Positions 47,937 through 61,365 of a DNA stretch of 64,000 nt are shown piece by piece. The first letter of the stretch is position 1; each line of letters starts with the position of its first letter. The notes beneath the pieces are model-generated. The model searched no databases and was not told the DNA's origin. It saw nothing but the letters and a program-made list of their open reading frames with translations. This stretch comes from CAJXVA01 sp963761755. GTDB taxonomy: Bacteria > Myxococcota_A > Polyangia > Nannocystales > Nannocystaceae. Location: assembly GCA_963761755.1 (NCBI GenBank), contig CAVXIC010000040.1, positions 124,001 to 188,000 on the forward strand, in the 5' to 3' direction. The position numbers were made by a program, and so were the translations under genes.

Positions 47937-47958
47937 CCAACCCGACGCGCAGCCCGGG

Positions 47959-48525
<567 letters not shown>

Positions 48526-48642
48526 CGGCGGCGGAGTATGGGTGAGCGGCCCCCGCCTGGCAAGGGGGCACCGAGGGTGCCGCGCGCTCTCCGCCGTGGT
48601 CAGGCCTTTGCCGCCTCGACCACCGAGGAGGCAAGGGTCAGC

Positions 48643-49074
48643 TCACATCTCGACGAGGATCTGCTGGCCGCGTTCGCGCAGCTCCAGGCTGTCCTGGACC
48701 CACTTCACGAACCGGTCCGCGACCTCTGCGTCGAACTCGAACGCCTCGGCCAGCCGTCCCAGCGCGGTCTTCTCGCCCTCGACCAGGACGTTGTCGGCCA
48801 TCGCGGCGCACACGGCTTGGTAGTAGAGGAAGATGCGAGCTTCGCGGTGTTTGACCGCCTTGGCGATCTGCATCAGGTCGCCAGGAGCACTGAACTCCTT
48901 GCGGACGAGATCACGTTCCTCGGGAAGGAGCATCATCTGCCCCATCAGCTCCTCGACGAAGTGCCGCTCACTGTCGGAGACGTCGTCGTCTCGCGAGGCC
49001 ATGACGGCGACGGCGCGTGCGACGGCGACCTGCTCTTCGGGGGTGATTAGCTCTCCGATGGGGAAATCGAGCAT
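48643..49074 (-). CDS. TerB-family (tellurite-resistance-like) protein
   Basis: 143 residues from the ATG at 49074 (MLDFPIGELIT). It is wholly helical, with a TerB-like pattern: VAVARAVAVMASRDDDVSDSERHFVEELMG followed by a second acidic loop with NVLVEGEKTALGRLAEAF. The two DxDxS/E-type loops recall metal-binding repeats of TerB-like proteins. The function in this organism is unknown. The open frame extends far upstream through the B12 operon as antisense shadow and is rejected beyond this ATG. It is divergent from the B12 riboswitch. Confidence 0.75.
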   Translation of the reverse strand: MLDFPIGELITPEEQVAVARAVAVMASRDDDVSDSERHFVEELMGQMMLLPEERDLVRKEFSAPGDLMQIAKAVKHREARIFLYYQAVCAAMADNVLVEGEKTALGRLAEAFEFDAEVADRFVKWVQDSLELRERGQQILVEM

Positions 49075-49137
49075 TGCGGAGTGTCTCCAGCGCCAGGGTA
49101 TCGCATTGTGCCCCCCAGAGGGAAGCGGGACCGACGG

Positions 49138-49166
49138 TTGACAGGTGGCCGCGTCCACGGCATTCA
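49138..49166 (+). promoter_or_regulatory. sigma-70-type promoter upstream of the cobalamin riboswitch
   Basis: A perfect TTGACA at 49138-49143 is followed after 17 bases by CATTCA at 49161-49166. The -35 is consensus and the -10 weak. The predicted transcript start (near 49173) falls shortly before the riboswitch, as expected. Confidence 0.5.
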
Positions 49167-49196
49167 GGCCGACGCTCCCTGACAAGCAAACCCGCA

Positions 49197-49410
49197 CGCG
49201 GAGGCCTCGTGCCCGCGGCGTCGACCGGCCCTTGGACCGCGTCGGCCCCGCGAGGGAAGTCGGTGAAAGTCCGACGCGGCTCCCGCCACTGTAATCGGTG
49301 ACGACGGCGAGGACATGCATGCATGTCGGAGGTTTCGACCTCTTCCACTGGGTTTCGACCTGGGAAGGACTCCGCCCGAGGATGACCCGAGAGCCAGGAC
49401 ATCTGCCGCG
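49197..49410 (+). promoter_or_regulatory. cobalamin (vitamin B12) riboswitch
   Basis: All main conserved pieces are present in order: GAAAGTCCGACGCGG, CCGCCACTGTAATCGG, CCACTGGG, TGGGAAGG and the B12 box CGAGAGCCAGGACATCTGCC (49389-49408). The outer stem can pair CGCGGA near 49198 with TGCCGCG near 49404. A 5' partner region CCTCGTGCCC is at about 49205. The leader continues 66 bases to the ATG at 49477, with a short CCCC/GGGG hairpin (49426-49436) and a GGGAG ribosome-binding site, so it may act on translation. It should switch off the uptake operon when cobalamin is plentiful. Confidence 0.96.
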
Positions 49411-49476
49411 TGCTCCCCTGCCCGCCCCCTGTGGGGACGGCTGCTTTCCTCGTGGTGAGACGGGAGTCAACTCGCC

Positions 49477-51624
49477 ATGCTCCTCGCCCCTACCATCACC
49501 GCGACCTCCGACGTCGCATCTGCCCCGGCGTCCCCTGGGGACACCGATGATCGCGCGCCGCGGCGAGGGTCGGGGGATGACACGCCCCGGCCGCCGCTGC
49601 GCACCGTGGTGGAGACCTCGCGCCGAGATCGCTTCGACGATCAGCGGGCACTCGACCGAGACACGCCGGGCTTCGGCACCGCCGTCGACCTGACCCAGCC
49701 CGGGGGCGCGGCGCCGGACGATGGCCTCACCGAGGTGCTCGCGCGCACGCCCGGAGCCCACGTCCGCTCGGTGGGTGGACTGGGTCAGTTCAGCGCCGTG
49801 TCGCTGCGCGGCAGCGCGGCCCAGCAGGTCGGCATCTTCGCCGACGGCGTCCCGCTGGGTGACGCGTTCGGCGGCCTCTTCGACCTCTCGGAGCTTCCGC
49901 TGCGTGGACTGAGCGCGGTGGACATCTACCGGGGCTTCGTCCCCGTCCGCTACGGCGGCGCGACGCTCGGCGGGGCGATCGACCTCCGCGGGGGTCCCCG
50001 GCCGGACGGACCGACCCTGCGCATGAGCACGGGCGCGGGCAGCTTCGGGGGTCGACAGCTCTCGGTGGATGGAACCTTTCCCCTCACTGGAGGACTCACG
50101 CTCTCGACCCACGCCGGCTACGCGGGCGCCCGCGGTGACTTTCTTTACTACGACGACGCCTCGACCCCCACCTTCACCGGCGACGACACGACCCGGCGCA
50201 GATCCAACAACGACTACGACCGCGTGCTGGCGCGAGCGCGACTGGACGCCGAGCGGGGTCCACTCCGCGCGCACGTGGAGCAGTGGTTCGTCGGGCGCAG
50301 CAGCGGCATCGCCGGTCCGGTCGGCGCGACGGCGTCGCAGGCTCGCTTGGGCACGGCCGGCCTGCAGACGGTGGCCAGCGTCGAGCACACCGCCTTCGGA
50401 CGCCCCGGCGGCCGCCTCGGTGCCCACGTCGGGCTGGGGCTGCGACAGCAGCGGTTCACCGATCCGCTCGCCGAGCTCGGGCCGGGGGCCAACGACCAGC
50501 GCCTCCGCAGCCTCGACGCGTACGCCAGTCCTCGGTGGCGCACCGCCCTGTGGCCCCAGGCGTTCGCCGAGGTCACCGCCGACGTGCGCCCGCAGTGGGT
50601 GCGGGTCGACGAGGCCGCCACGTTGGGCATGTCCACCGGGGATGCGACGCGGTCCAGGCTCGCGGTGGGCGTGGGCGTGCAGCTCGAGCAGTTCTTCGCC
50701 CGGCAGCGGATCCGCGTGGTGCCGGCGGTGCGCGTGGACGCCCTGGCCAACCGCTTCTCCGTCCCGGCCGGCGATGGTGAGGTTGCCGACGCGGGACGCA
50801 ACGCCGCGCAGTACGGCGCGTCCCCTCGCGTGGGAGCCCGCGTCCGACTCGTGGGCCCGCTGGAAGCCCGCGGCTCCGTGGGCCGGTACTTCCGCGCGCC
50901 GACCCTGCTGGAGCTGTTCGGCGATCGTGGCTACGCGGTGGGCAACGAGGCGCTGGTGCCCGAACGCGGCACGGCGGTCGACGGCGGACTCGCGCTGGAT
51001 CATCAGGGCGACGACCTGGAGCTCTACGGCCAGCTCGCCGGCTTCGGTTCGTGGAGCGAAGACCTCATCACCTGGGTCTCGACGGGACGTGTCTCCCGCG
51101 CGGTCAACCTCTCTGCGGCCACGGTGCGAGGCGCGGAGGTCTTCGGCCGCATGGTCGCGCTGCGCGGACGCCTCGAACTCGACGCGTCCTACACGTTCAC
51201 CGACGCCCGGGACCGCGGCCCCGACCCCGCGGCGCGCAATCAACCTCTGCCCGGACGGCCCCGGCACGACGTCGCGGCGCACGCCAGCGTGGGCCGAGGC
51301 TGGTGGTTCGACGGGGTTCACCTCGAGCCCCGGCTGCGCAGCGGAATCGAGGTGCTCACCGGCACCCGGCTCGACACCGCGGGGCGCTACCAGGTGCCGA
51401 CCCGCGTGCTGCAGAGCGTCGGCGTCGAGCTGCACGCCCAAGCACGCGTCCACTGGGCGCTCGAGGTGCGCAACCTTCTCGACCAGCGCACCGGTCCCCT
51501 CGCCCTCCCGATCGCCGGTGCGCGCGCGGTCCCGGTCGCGATCGGCGACTACCTCGGTTTCCCCCTTCCAGGCCGCTCCGTCTGGACCACCCTCGCCCTC
51601 GACTTTGGAGGACCTCCCCGATGA
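49477..51624 (+). CDS. btuB: TonB-dependent outer-membrane receptor for cobalamin (BtuB-like)
   Basis: 715 residues. It has a plug domain (about 80-180): GLTEVLARTPGAHVRSVGGLGQFSAVSLRGS, with GVPLGDAFGG and YRGFVPVRYGGATLGGAIDL following. Then a 22-strand barrel that ends with a TonB-type C-terminal strand (WTTLALDFGG). The signal peptide is short and atypical (MLLAPTITATSDVASA). B12 specificity comes from the riboswitch directly upstream and the BtuFCD-like genes downstream, not from sequence motifs alone. The stop overlaps the next ATG (ATGA). Confidence 0.88.
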   Translation: MLLAPTITATSDVASAPASPGDTDDRAPRRGSGDDTPRPPLRTVVETSRRDRFDDQRALDRDTPGFGTAVDLTQPGGAAPDDGLTEVLARTPGAHVRSVGGLGQFSAVSLRGSAAQQVGIFADGVPLGDAFGGLFDLSELPLRGLSAVDIYRGFVPVRYGGATLGGAIDLRGGPRPDGPTLRMSTGAGSFGGRQLSVDGTFPLTGGLTLSTHAGYAGARGDFLYYDDASTPTFTGDDTTRRRSNNDYDRVLARARLDAERGPLRAHVEQWFVGRSSGIAGPVGATASQARLGTAGLQTVASVEHTAFGRPGGRLGAHVGLGLRQQRFTDPLAELGPGANDQRLRSLDAYASPRWRTALWPQAFAEVTADVRPQWVRVDEAATLGMSTGDATRSRLAVGVGVQLEQFFARQRIRVVPAVRVDALANRFSVPAGDGEVADAGRNAAQYGASPRVGARVRLVGPLEARGSVGRYFRAPTLLELFGDRGYAVGNEALVPERGTAVDGGLALDHQGDDLELYGQLAGFGSWSEDLITWVSTGRVSRAVNLSAATVRGAEVFGRMVALRGRLELDASYTFTDARDRGPDPAARNQPLPGRPRHDVAAHASVGRGWWFDGVHLEPRLRSGIEVLTGTRLDTAGRYQVPTRVLQSVGVELHAQARVHWALEVRNLLDQRTGPLALPIAGARAVPVAIGDYLGFPLPGRSVWTTLALDFGGPPR

Positions 51625-52865
51625 CCTGCCGCTCGATGCTCGCTGGATTCACCCTGCTGGGGGGGTGTGTCGACCCTCTGTTCGCTGCCGACGACGCCAT
51701 GGGGGTGGACGCACGGCCTGGCCCCGTGCAGCCGGGCATGCCAGCGCCCCAGGCGTGTGCGCTGGATCCCGAAGGCGCGAGCACCTTGGTGGTGACCACC
51801 ACCGACTTCGCGACCGGGGCGATCACGATCGTCGACACCCGCACCGACGAGGTCCGCCCGGACGTCGCCGTCGGCTCGGCCGACGCCATCCCCTACCCGG
51901 CGCCCGGTGGCGTCGCCGTGGTGCATCGTCACCAGCACGACTTCATCGACCTCCTCAGCGCCGGGACGTGGAGATCCACCGGCCAGCACGCGCTGGACGC
52001 CGATGACGCGCGCTCGCCCAATCCGCATGCGATCGCCTTCGATGCGGAGGGTCTGGGCTACGTGACGCTGTACGGCAGCAAGGATCTGCTGGTGTTCGAT
52101 CCCTCCGCGCCGATCGGCGAGGGGATCATCGACACGATCGATCTCTCCGCCTTTGCCGACGACGATGGCCGCCCAGAGGCCAGCATCGCGGTGCGGTGCG
52201 GTGACACGCTGTGGGTCAGCATCGAGCGCATCGACGTACCGGGAAACTACGAACGAGTCGACATCGACCAGCTCGTGGCCATCGACCTGGAGACCCGGTT
52301 GCCGTGGGACTTCGACCCCGAAACGCCCGGTGGGCAGGGGCTGCCGCTGCTGGGCGCCTGGTTGAAGCAAGTGCACCTCGACCCCACCGACGACGGTGCG
52401 CTGCTCGGACTCACCTCGGGGCTGGAGCGCATCGATCTCGCAGAGGGCAGCAGCGCCTGGCTCGTGCCTCCCGAGGCCTTCGCGCGCGTCGGCGCCGGGC
52501 ACTACTTCCAGCCGCTCGCCTTCGACGTCGGACCCCAGGGGCGATGGGCTTGGATCGCGGCCTACCTGGCCCCCGACGGCACCGACCCCGACTGCCAGAC
52601 CGACCCGTTCGCGTGCCAGGACCATGCCCAGCTCTTCGAGGTTGACCTGACGGCCGAGCCCCCGGTGCTCGTGCCCTTCGGACGCCCCTTCCAGGCGGCG
52701 GACCGCACCGTCCAGCGCGCCGGGGAGAGGCTGTGGGTCGGCTCCCGCGAGACCGGAGCACCGGGGCTGTACACCTACGACCTGACGACCCACCCGCCCA
52801 CGGCGCTCGAGGGTCCGATCTCCACCGGCCTCGCGCCCTACAGCATCACGGCGGTGACGCCATGA
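51621..52865 (+). CDS. beta-propeller surface lipoprotein (BtuG-like candidate)
   Basis: 414 residues from the ATG at 51621. The signal peptide ends in a lipobox (LLGGC, Cys16). The rest looks like a repeated four-stranded propeller: blades such as STLVVTTTDFATGAITIVDT, then GYVTLYGSKDLLVFDPS, and LWVGSRETGAPGLYTYDL. BtuG of Bacteroidetes is a surface beta-propeller that grips cobalamin and sits on BtuB. Position directly after btuB, propeller fold and lipid anchor make the same role likely, but I could not align them. It starts inside the btuB stop (ATGA). Confidence 0.72.
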   Translation: MTCRSMLAGFTLLGGCVDPLFAADDAMGVDARPGPVQPGMPAPQACALDPEGASTLVVTTTDFATGAITIVDTRTDEVRPDVAVGSADAIPYPAPGGVAVVHRHQHDFIDLLSAGTWRSTGQHALDADDARSPNPHAIAFDAEGLGYVTLYGSKDLLVFDPSAPIGEGIIDTIDLSAFADDDGRPEASIAVRCGDTLWVSIERIDVPGNYERVDIDQLVAIDLETRLPWDFDPETPGGQGLPLLGAWLKQVHLDPTDDGALLGLTSGLERIDLAEGSSAWLVPPEAFARVGAGHYFQPLAFDVGPQGRWAWIAAYLAPDGTDPDCQTDPFACQDHAQLFEVDLTAEPPVLVPFGRPFQAADRTVQRAGERLWVGSRETGAPGLYTYDLTTHPPTALEGPISTGLAPYSITAVTP

Positions 52866-53533
52866 GACGCGCGGCCGTCCTGATCGCCCTCGCCCTCGCC
52901 CTCGCCGGACCTGCCTGCGACGCGGATGCACCGGAGGGGTCGCAGGCGAGCGATGCCGGCATCGACGACAGCCCGATCGAGGGAACATGCCCTCAAGGGA
53001 CACAGTCCGATCGCTGGGCCGACTGCGTGGAAGCCTTCGCCCCCGGACCGGACGCCTCCTTCGGTCACGATGCGCTCCCCGAGGTCGCGCTGGGGCCACC
53101 GGAGATCGCCGACGCCGGCGGCTCGCTCGACGTGGTCAGCTTGGGGTGCGGAGGCTCGATCACGCTCGCGTTCGATCCCCCCGGGATCGTCGATGGCCCC
53201 GGGCCGGACATGGCCGTCTATGAGAACGCCTTCGCGACCGGAGACACCACGTTCGCGGAGCCGGCGCGGGTCCTGGTCAGCGACGACGGAGCGCGCTGGC
53301 GTGCGTTCGAATGCACGCTGTCCGGGGACGGGTCCTGGCCACCGCTGGGCTGCGCGGGCGTCACCCCCAGCAGCGAGGGCGGAGACCCCTTCGACCTCGC
53401 CGACGTCGGGCTGGACCACGCGCGCTACGTTCGCCTCGTCGACGTCTCGGTCGCGTACTACGGCGACGACACCTGGTGCACCGGCGGCGCGGGGGGCTTC
53501 GACCTCGACGCGATCGAGGCGGTGCTGCGATGA
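52862..53533 (+). CDS. uncharacterised surface lipoprotein of the B12 operon
   Basis: 223 residues. The lipobox is AGPAC (Cys19). The mature part has an acidic linker and a domain of about 170 residues with GCGGSITLAFDPPGIVDGPGPDMAVYENAF, a motif of jelly-roll-like secreted or surface proteins. Four other Cys are present, two of them in C-TLSGDGSW---LGC. The function is unknown, but in Bacteroidetes similar loci hold extra surface B12-binding lipoproteins (BtuH). The gene overlaps both neighbours by four bases. Confidence 0.65.
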   Translation: MRRAAVLIALALALAGPACDADAPEGSQASDAGIDDSPIEGTCPQGTQSDRWADCVEAFAPGPDASFGHDALPEVALGPPEIADAGGSLDVVSLGCGGSITLAFDPPGIVDGPGPDMAVYENAFATGDTTFAEPARVLVSDDGARWRAFECTLSGDGSWPPLGCAGVTPSSEGGDPFDLADVGLDHARYVRLVDVSVAYYGDDTWCTGGAGGFDLDAIEAVLR

Positions 53534-54381
53534 GGGCTGCCGCGGTGGTCCGGGCCGCGGCCTCGCTGGTGCTGCTGGGCTGTCCGCGATCCAGCCCCGA
53601 ACCTGAAGCCGGGGTCCGGATCGCCTCGGTCACCGTCGACAGCGACGCGACGCTGTGGGCGCTGGGCCCACAGCTCCGAGCGCAAGTCATCGCCGTGAGC
53701 AGCCTGGTCGACGACCCGCGCTACAGCCCCATCGTCGGGACCTGGCCCGACACGCTCCCGCGGGTCAGCGGTGACGCCGAGTCCCTCGTCGCGCTGCGGC
53801 CCTCGGTCGTGTTCATGGCCGAGTGGAGCGACGCCTCGGGCCGGGCGCTGCTGGAGCAGTCCGCGATTGGGGTCGTCGTGCTCTCGGGCTATGGCGGCTT
53901 CGACGACTACCGCGCCCGCGTCCGCACCATCGCCGGGGCGACCGGTGCCCACGACGAGGGCGAGGCTCTCGTCGCCGACTTCGACCGGGCCCTGCGCGCC
54001 GTGACCTCGAACGCCGGTGACGGCGCGAGCATCGTGTCGTTCGCGAGCGGCAGCGTGGCGGCGGCCGGGACGACCTTCGATGACGAGGCCACAGCAGCGG
54101 GATTCGTCAACCTGCCCGCGCGCGAGGGCATGAAGGGGCACGTCGAGGTCGGTCTCGAGCAGATCGTGGCGTGGCAGCCCGAGGTGATCGTCATCCCCTG
54201 CGAGGACAGCTGCGCCGCGACCGAGGCGGCGTTCGCCGACGAGCCGGGCGTTGCCGCCACCCCGGCGGCCCAGCATCACCGCATCGTGGCCCTGCGAGGA
54301 CCCGTCTTGTTTGCGACCGGGCCGCGGATGCTCGAGGTCACCCGCGCGCTGGTCGACCGCATGGGCCAGGAGCCCCGATGA
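53530..54381 (+). CDS. btuF: cobalamin-binding lipoprotein of ABC transporter (BtuF-like)
   Basis: 283 residues. The lipobox LVLLGC (Cys18) makes it a tethered binding protein. The body is a class III (helical backbone) periplasmic binding protein: IASVTVDSDATLWALG, then YSPIVGTWPDTLPRVSGDAESLVALRPSVVF near residue 68-98 and VGLEQIVAWQPEVIVIPCED. These match BtuF/FecB-type proteins. It hands cobalamin from the periplasm to BtuCD. Overlaps on both sides are ATGA. Confidence 0.88.
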   Translation: MRAAAVVRAAASLVLLGCPRSSPEPEAGVRIASVTVDSDATLWALGPQLRAQVIAVSSLVDDPRYSPIVGTWPDTLPRVSGDAESLVALRPSVVFMAEWSDASGRALLEQSAIGVVVLSGYGGFDDYRARVRTIAGATGAHDEGEALVADFDRALRAVTSNAGDGASIVSFASGSVAAAGTTFDDEATAAGFVNLPAREGMKGHVEVGLEQIVAWQPEVIVIPCEDSCAATEAAFADEPGVAATPAAQHHRIVALRGPVLFATGPRMLEVTRALVDRMGQEPR

Positions 54382-55385
54382 CCGCCACCGCGTCTCGGAG
54401 CCGAGCTGCGATCGGGGCGCTGCTGCTGCTGCTGCCCTTCGCCCTTTGGGTCTCGCTCGTCGTCGGGCCCGGAGATCTTGCCGCATCGCAGGTCCTGTCG
54501 GTGTTCGTCGGCGGCGATGTCGAACCGCTGGTGCGTGCACTGGTGTGGGACCTGCGGCTGCCCCGTGCCCTCGTGGCGACCACGGTCGGCGCATCGCTCG
54601 GGCTCGCCGGTGCGATCACGCAGGGTCTGTTCCGCAACCCGCTCGCGGAGCCGGGGGTCCTCGGGGTCTCGGCCGGTGCGGCCATGGCCGGCGCCTTGGG
54701 ACTGTGGGCTGGCCTGGACGCGTTCGGACCCTGGGCGATCGCCGCACTCGCCTGCGTCGGCGCGCTGGGCGTGTTGGCCGTGCTCATGGCCTGGGCGCGC
54801 AACGACGCCCGCCTCTCGACCCTCATCTTGTGCGGGGTGGCGCTGGCGTCGGTCTGCGGCGCGGTCACGGCCCTGGTGCTCTCGGTGGGCATCGAGCGCT
54901 GGGAGGTGGGCATGAAGGTCGTGCGGTGGCTGATGGGCAGCTTCGAGGGTCGCAGCTGGCCCCATCTGTGGATCGCCCTGGCCGCGCTGGCGATGGGAGG
55001 CGGCCTGAGTGCTTGGCTGCGACAAGACCTCGATGCGCTGCAGCTGGGCTCGGATACCGCCGCATCCCTCGGCGTCGACCTCAAGCGCACCTGGCGGGTC
55101 GGCATCGCGACCATCGGCCTGCTGGCGGGCCTGTGCACGGCCCTGACCGGCGTCATCGGCTTCGTCGGGCTGGTCGTCCCCCACGTCGCTCGCGGGCTCA
55201 TCGGCCCCGGACACGCGCGCCTGCTGCCCGCCTCGGCGCTGCTGGGAGGGACGCTCCTGCTCGGCGTCGACATCTTGACGCGCACGGTCTCCGCGATCGC
55301 CCTGCCCCCTGGGGTCATCACCAGCCTCCTTGGGACCCCGGTGTTCTTGGTGGTGCTCTCGCGCATGCGCACGGAGGTTTCGTGA
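54378..55385 (+). CDS. btuC: cobalamin ABC transporter permease (BtuC-like)
   Basis: 335 residues. FecCD/BtuC family with about ten membrane helices: LRLPRALVATTVGASLGLAGAITQGLFRNPLAEPGVLGVSAGA is the diagnostic first half. DTAASLGVDLKRTW and the later GFVGLVVPHVARGLIGPGHARLLP precede the C-terminal helices. It forms the inner-membrane pathway with BtuD. Overlap with btuF is ATGA and with btuD GTGA. Confidence 0.94.
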   Translation: MTATASRSRAAIGALLLLLPFALWVSLVVGPGDLAASQVLSVFVGGDVEPLVRALVWDLRLPRALVATTVGASLGLAGAITQGLFRNPLAEPGVLGVSAGAAMAGALGLWAGLDAFGPWAIAALACVGALGVLAVLMAWARNDARLSTLILCGVALASVCGAVTALVLSVGIERWEVGMKVVRWLMGSFEGRSWPHLWIALAALAMGGGLSAWLRQDLDALQLGSDTAASLGVDLKRTWRVGIATIGLLAGLCTALTGVIGFVGLVVPHVARGLIGPGHARLLPASALLGGTLLLGVDILTRTVSAIALPPGVITSLLGTPVFLVVLSRMRTEVS

Positions 55386-56140
55386 CGCTCGAGGTCCGGG
55401 GCCTGTCCGCCACGGTCGATGGACGCACGCTGTTTGCGGGCCTCGAGCTGTCGGTCGCTCCTGGTACGTTCACCGCCGTCGTCGGCCCCAACGGGGCGGG
55501 CAAGAGCACCCTGCTGCGGGGTCTGTGCGGCCTGGTGCCGATGGCCGGCACGGTTCACCTGTGCGGCGTGCCCCTGCTGGGCACGAACTCCCGCCGGCGC
55601 GCGCAGGCGATCGCATACCTGCCGCAGCAGACGCCGAGTTCTCCGGGTCTCACCGTGCGGGATGTCGTCATGCTCGGCCGGCTGCCCCATCGGTCCCGCC
55701 TCGCCGGTCCCAGTGACGACGACCGGCGGCGCGTCGAGCACAGCCTTCGATCCGTCGGCATGCAGCGGTTCTTGGACCGACCGCTGCACACCCTCAGCGG
55801 CGGCGAGCGTCAGCGCGTGATGCTCGCCCGCATGCTCGCGACCGAGGCCGGCATCATGCTGCTCGACGAGCCCACCGCCGCGCTCGACGTACGCCACGCG
55901 CTGGAGCTGCTGGGCACCCTGCGCAACCTCGCCGCCGATGGCCGCGCGGTCGTCGTGGCGATGCACGACCTCACCCTCGCCTATGCCTACGCCGACCAGG
56001 CGGTGTGCTTGCCCGGGGACGGCACCGCGGTGGTCGGTCCGCCGGGCACCGTCCTGACGCCCGCGCGCCTGCACGATGTCTTCGGGGCCGACTTCGAACG
56101 CGACGGCGCCGGCGCGCTGCATCTGCGCATCCCCGGCCGC

Positions 56141-56152
<12 letters not shown>
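55382..56152 (+). CDS. btuD: cobalamin ABC transporter ATP-binding protein (BtuD-like)
   Basis: 256 residues from a GTG overlapping btuC. Walker A GPNGAGKST is at 35-43; the Q-loop (LPQQ), the signature LSGGERQRVM, Walker B IMLLDEPTAALD and the H-loop VVVAMHDLT are all present. It drives import of cobalamin. Its 3' end overlaps the SNF2 helicase gene on the other strand by 12 bases, so the transcripts of both must overlap. Confidence 0.93.
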
Positions 56153-60310
<4,158 letters not shown>

Positions 60311-60459
60311 CCGCAGCGCGCATCATGCTGCAGGGCGCAGTGGGGCTCAACGACCCGTTGGGCTCACCGACAGGTCCCCTCGACGGCCAGTTCGCGCGGG
60401 CAGCTCCCCGGAGGACCGATTCGCGCGCGCATGGTCCAGTTGGTGCTAAGAGAAGGGTC

Positions 60460-61341
60460 ATGCGGGTCGCCATCACCGGAGCCAGCGGATTCGTCGGACG
60501 CGCACTCTGTGCGCGCTTGAGGCAGGAGGGACACGATCCCGTCGCGGTGCGCCGCGATGGCAGCGGGACGCTTCGATGGTCCACGAAGGACGGCTTCGAC
60601 CCCCCCGACGCCCTGTCCGGCTACGACGCCGTGGTCCACCTCGCCGGAGAGAACATCGCCGGGGGCCGGTGGACCGACGCGCGCAAGAAGGCGATCGTCG
60701 ACTCACGCGTGCAGGGAACGCGGCGCGTCGTCGAGGCGATCAAGGCCGCCCAGCCGCCTCCACGCGTCCTGGTGTCGATGTCCGCGGTCGGATACTACGG
60801 CGCGCGCGGGTCCGCCGAGCTCGACGAAGACGCGGGCCCCGGCGAGGGCTTCTTGGCCCAGACGACGTTGGCTTGGGAAGCCGAAGCCGACGCCGCGTCC
60901 ACGCTTCCGGACACGCGCCTGGTCAAGCTTCGCATGGGCACCGTCCTGGGCGAGGGCGGCGCGCTCGAGAAGATGCTGCCTGCGTTCAAGATGGGCGTCG
61001 GTGGACGCCTCGGAGACGGGGATCAGTACATGTCGTGGATCCACATCGAAGACGTCGTGCGCGCCATCGTCCACGTGCTGACCCACGAGGACTGCGACGG
61101 GGCGTTCAACCTCACCTCGCCCGAACCCTCGACCAACGCGACGTTCACCCACGCCCTGGGCGCGGCCCTGCATCGGCCGACCATCATCCCCGTGCCCAAG
61201 TTCGCGCTTCGCATCGCGTTCGGCGAGATGGCGGATCACCTGCTGCTCAGTGGCCAGCGCGTGGTCCCCAAGCGCTTGCTGGAGCACGGGTTCACCTTCG
61301 ACCACCCCGACGTGCGCGCCGCGCTGTCCGATGCGGTCTAG
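60460..61341 (+). CDS. TIGR01777-family NAD-dependent epimerase (YfcH/SDR39U1 type)
   Basis: 293 residues from the ATG at 60460, which is preceded by AGAAGG. It has the extended SDR Rossmann motif (MRVAITGASGFVGRAL), the family NIAGGRWTDARKKAIVDSRVQGT segment, SAVGYYGARGS in the place of the catalytic Tyr, and the SWIHIEDVVRAI stretch. The C-terminal part ends RLLEHGFTFDHPDVRAAL, as in DUF1731. The substrate of these proteins is unknown. The gene is divergent from the SNF2 gene, with 149 bases between them. Confidence 0.9.
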   Translation: MRVAITGASGFVGRALCARLRQEGHDPVAVRRDGSGTLRWSTKDGFDPPDALSGYDAVVHLAGENIAGGRWTDARKKAIVDSRVQGTRRVVEAIKAAQPPPRVLVSMSAVGYYGARGSAELDEDAGPGEGFLAQTTLAWEAEADAASTLPDTRLVKLRMGTVLGEGGALEKMLPAFKMGVGGRLGDGDQYMSWIHIEDVVRAIVHVLTHEDCDGAFNLTSPEPSTNATFTHALGAALHRPTIIPVPKFALRIAFGEMADHLLLSGQRVVPKRLLEHGFTFDHPDVRAALSDAV

Positions 61342-61365
61342 CAGCGGCGCACGCGCTCGCCGCCC

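Noticed and set aside
48643..51453. 936-codon minus-strand open frame across the B12 riboswitch and btuB
   Set aside because: Only the part downstream of the ATG at 49074 looks like a protein (TerB-like). The rest is antisense to a riboswitch and a receptor.
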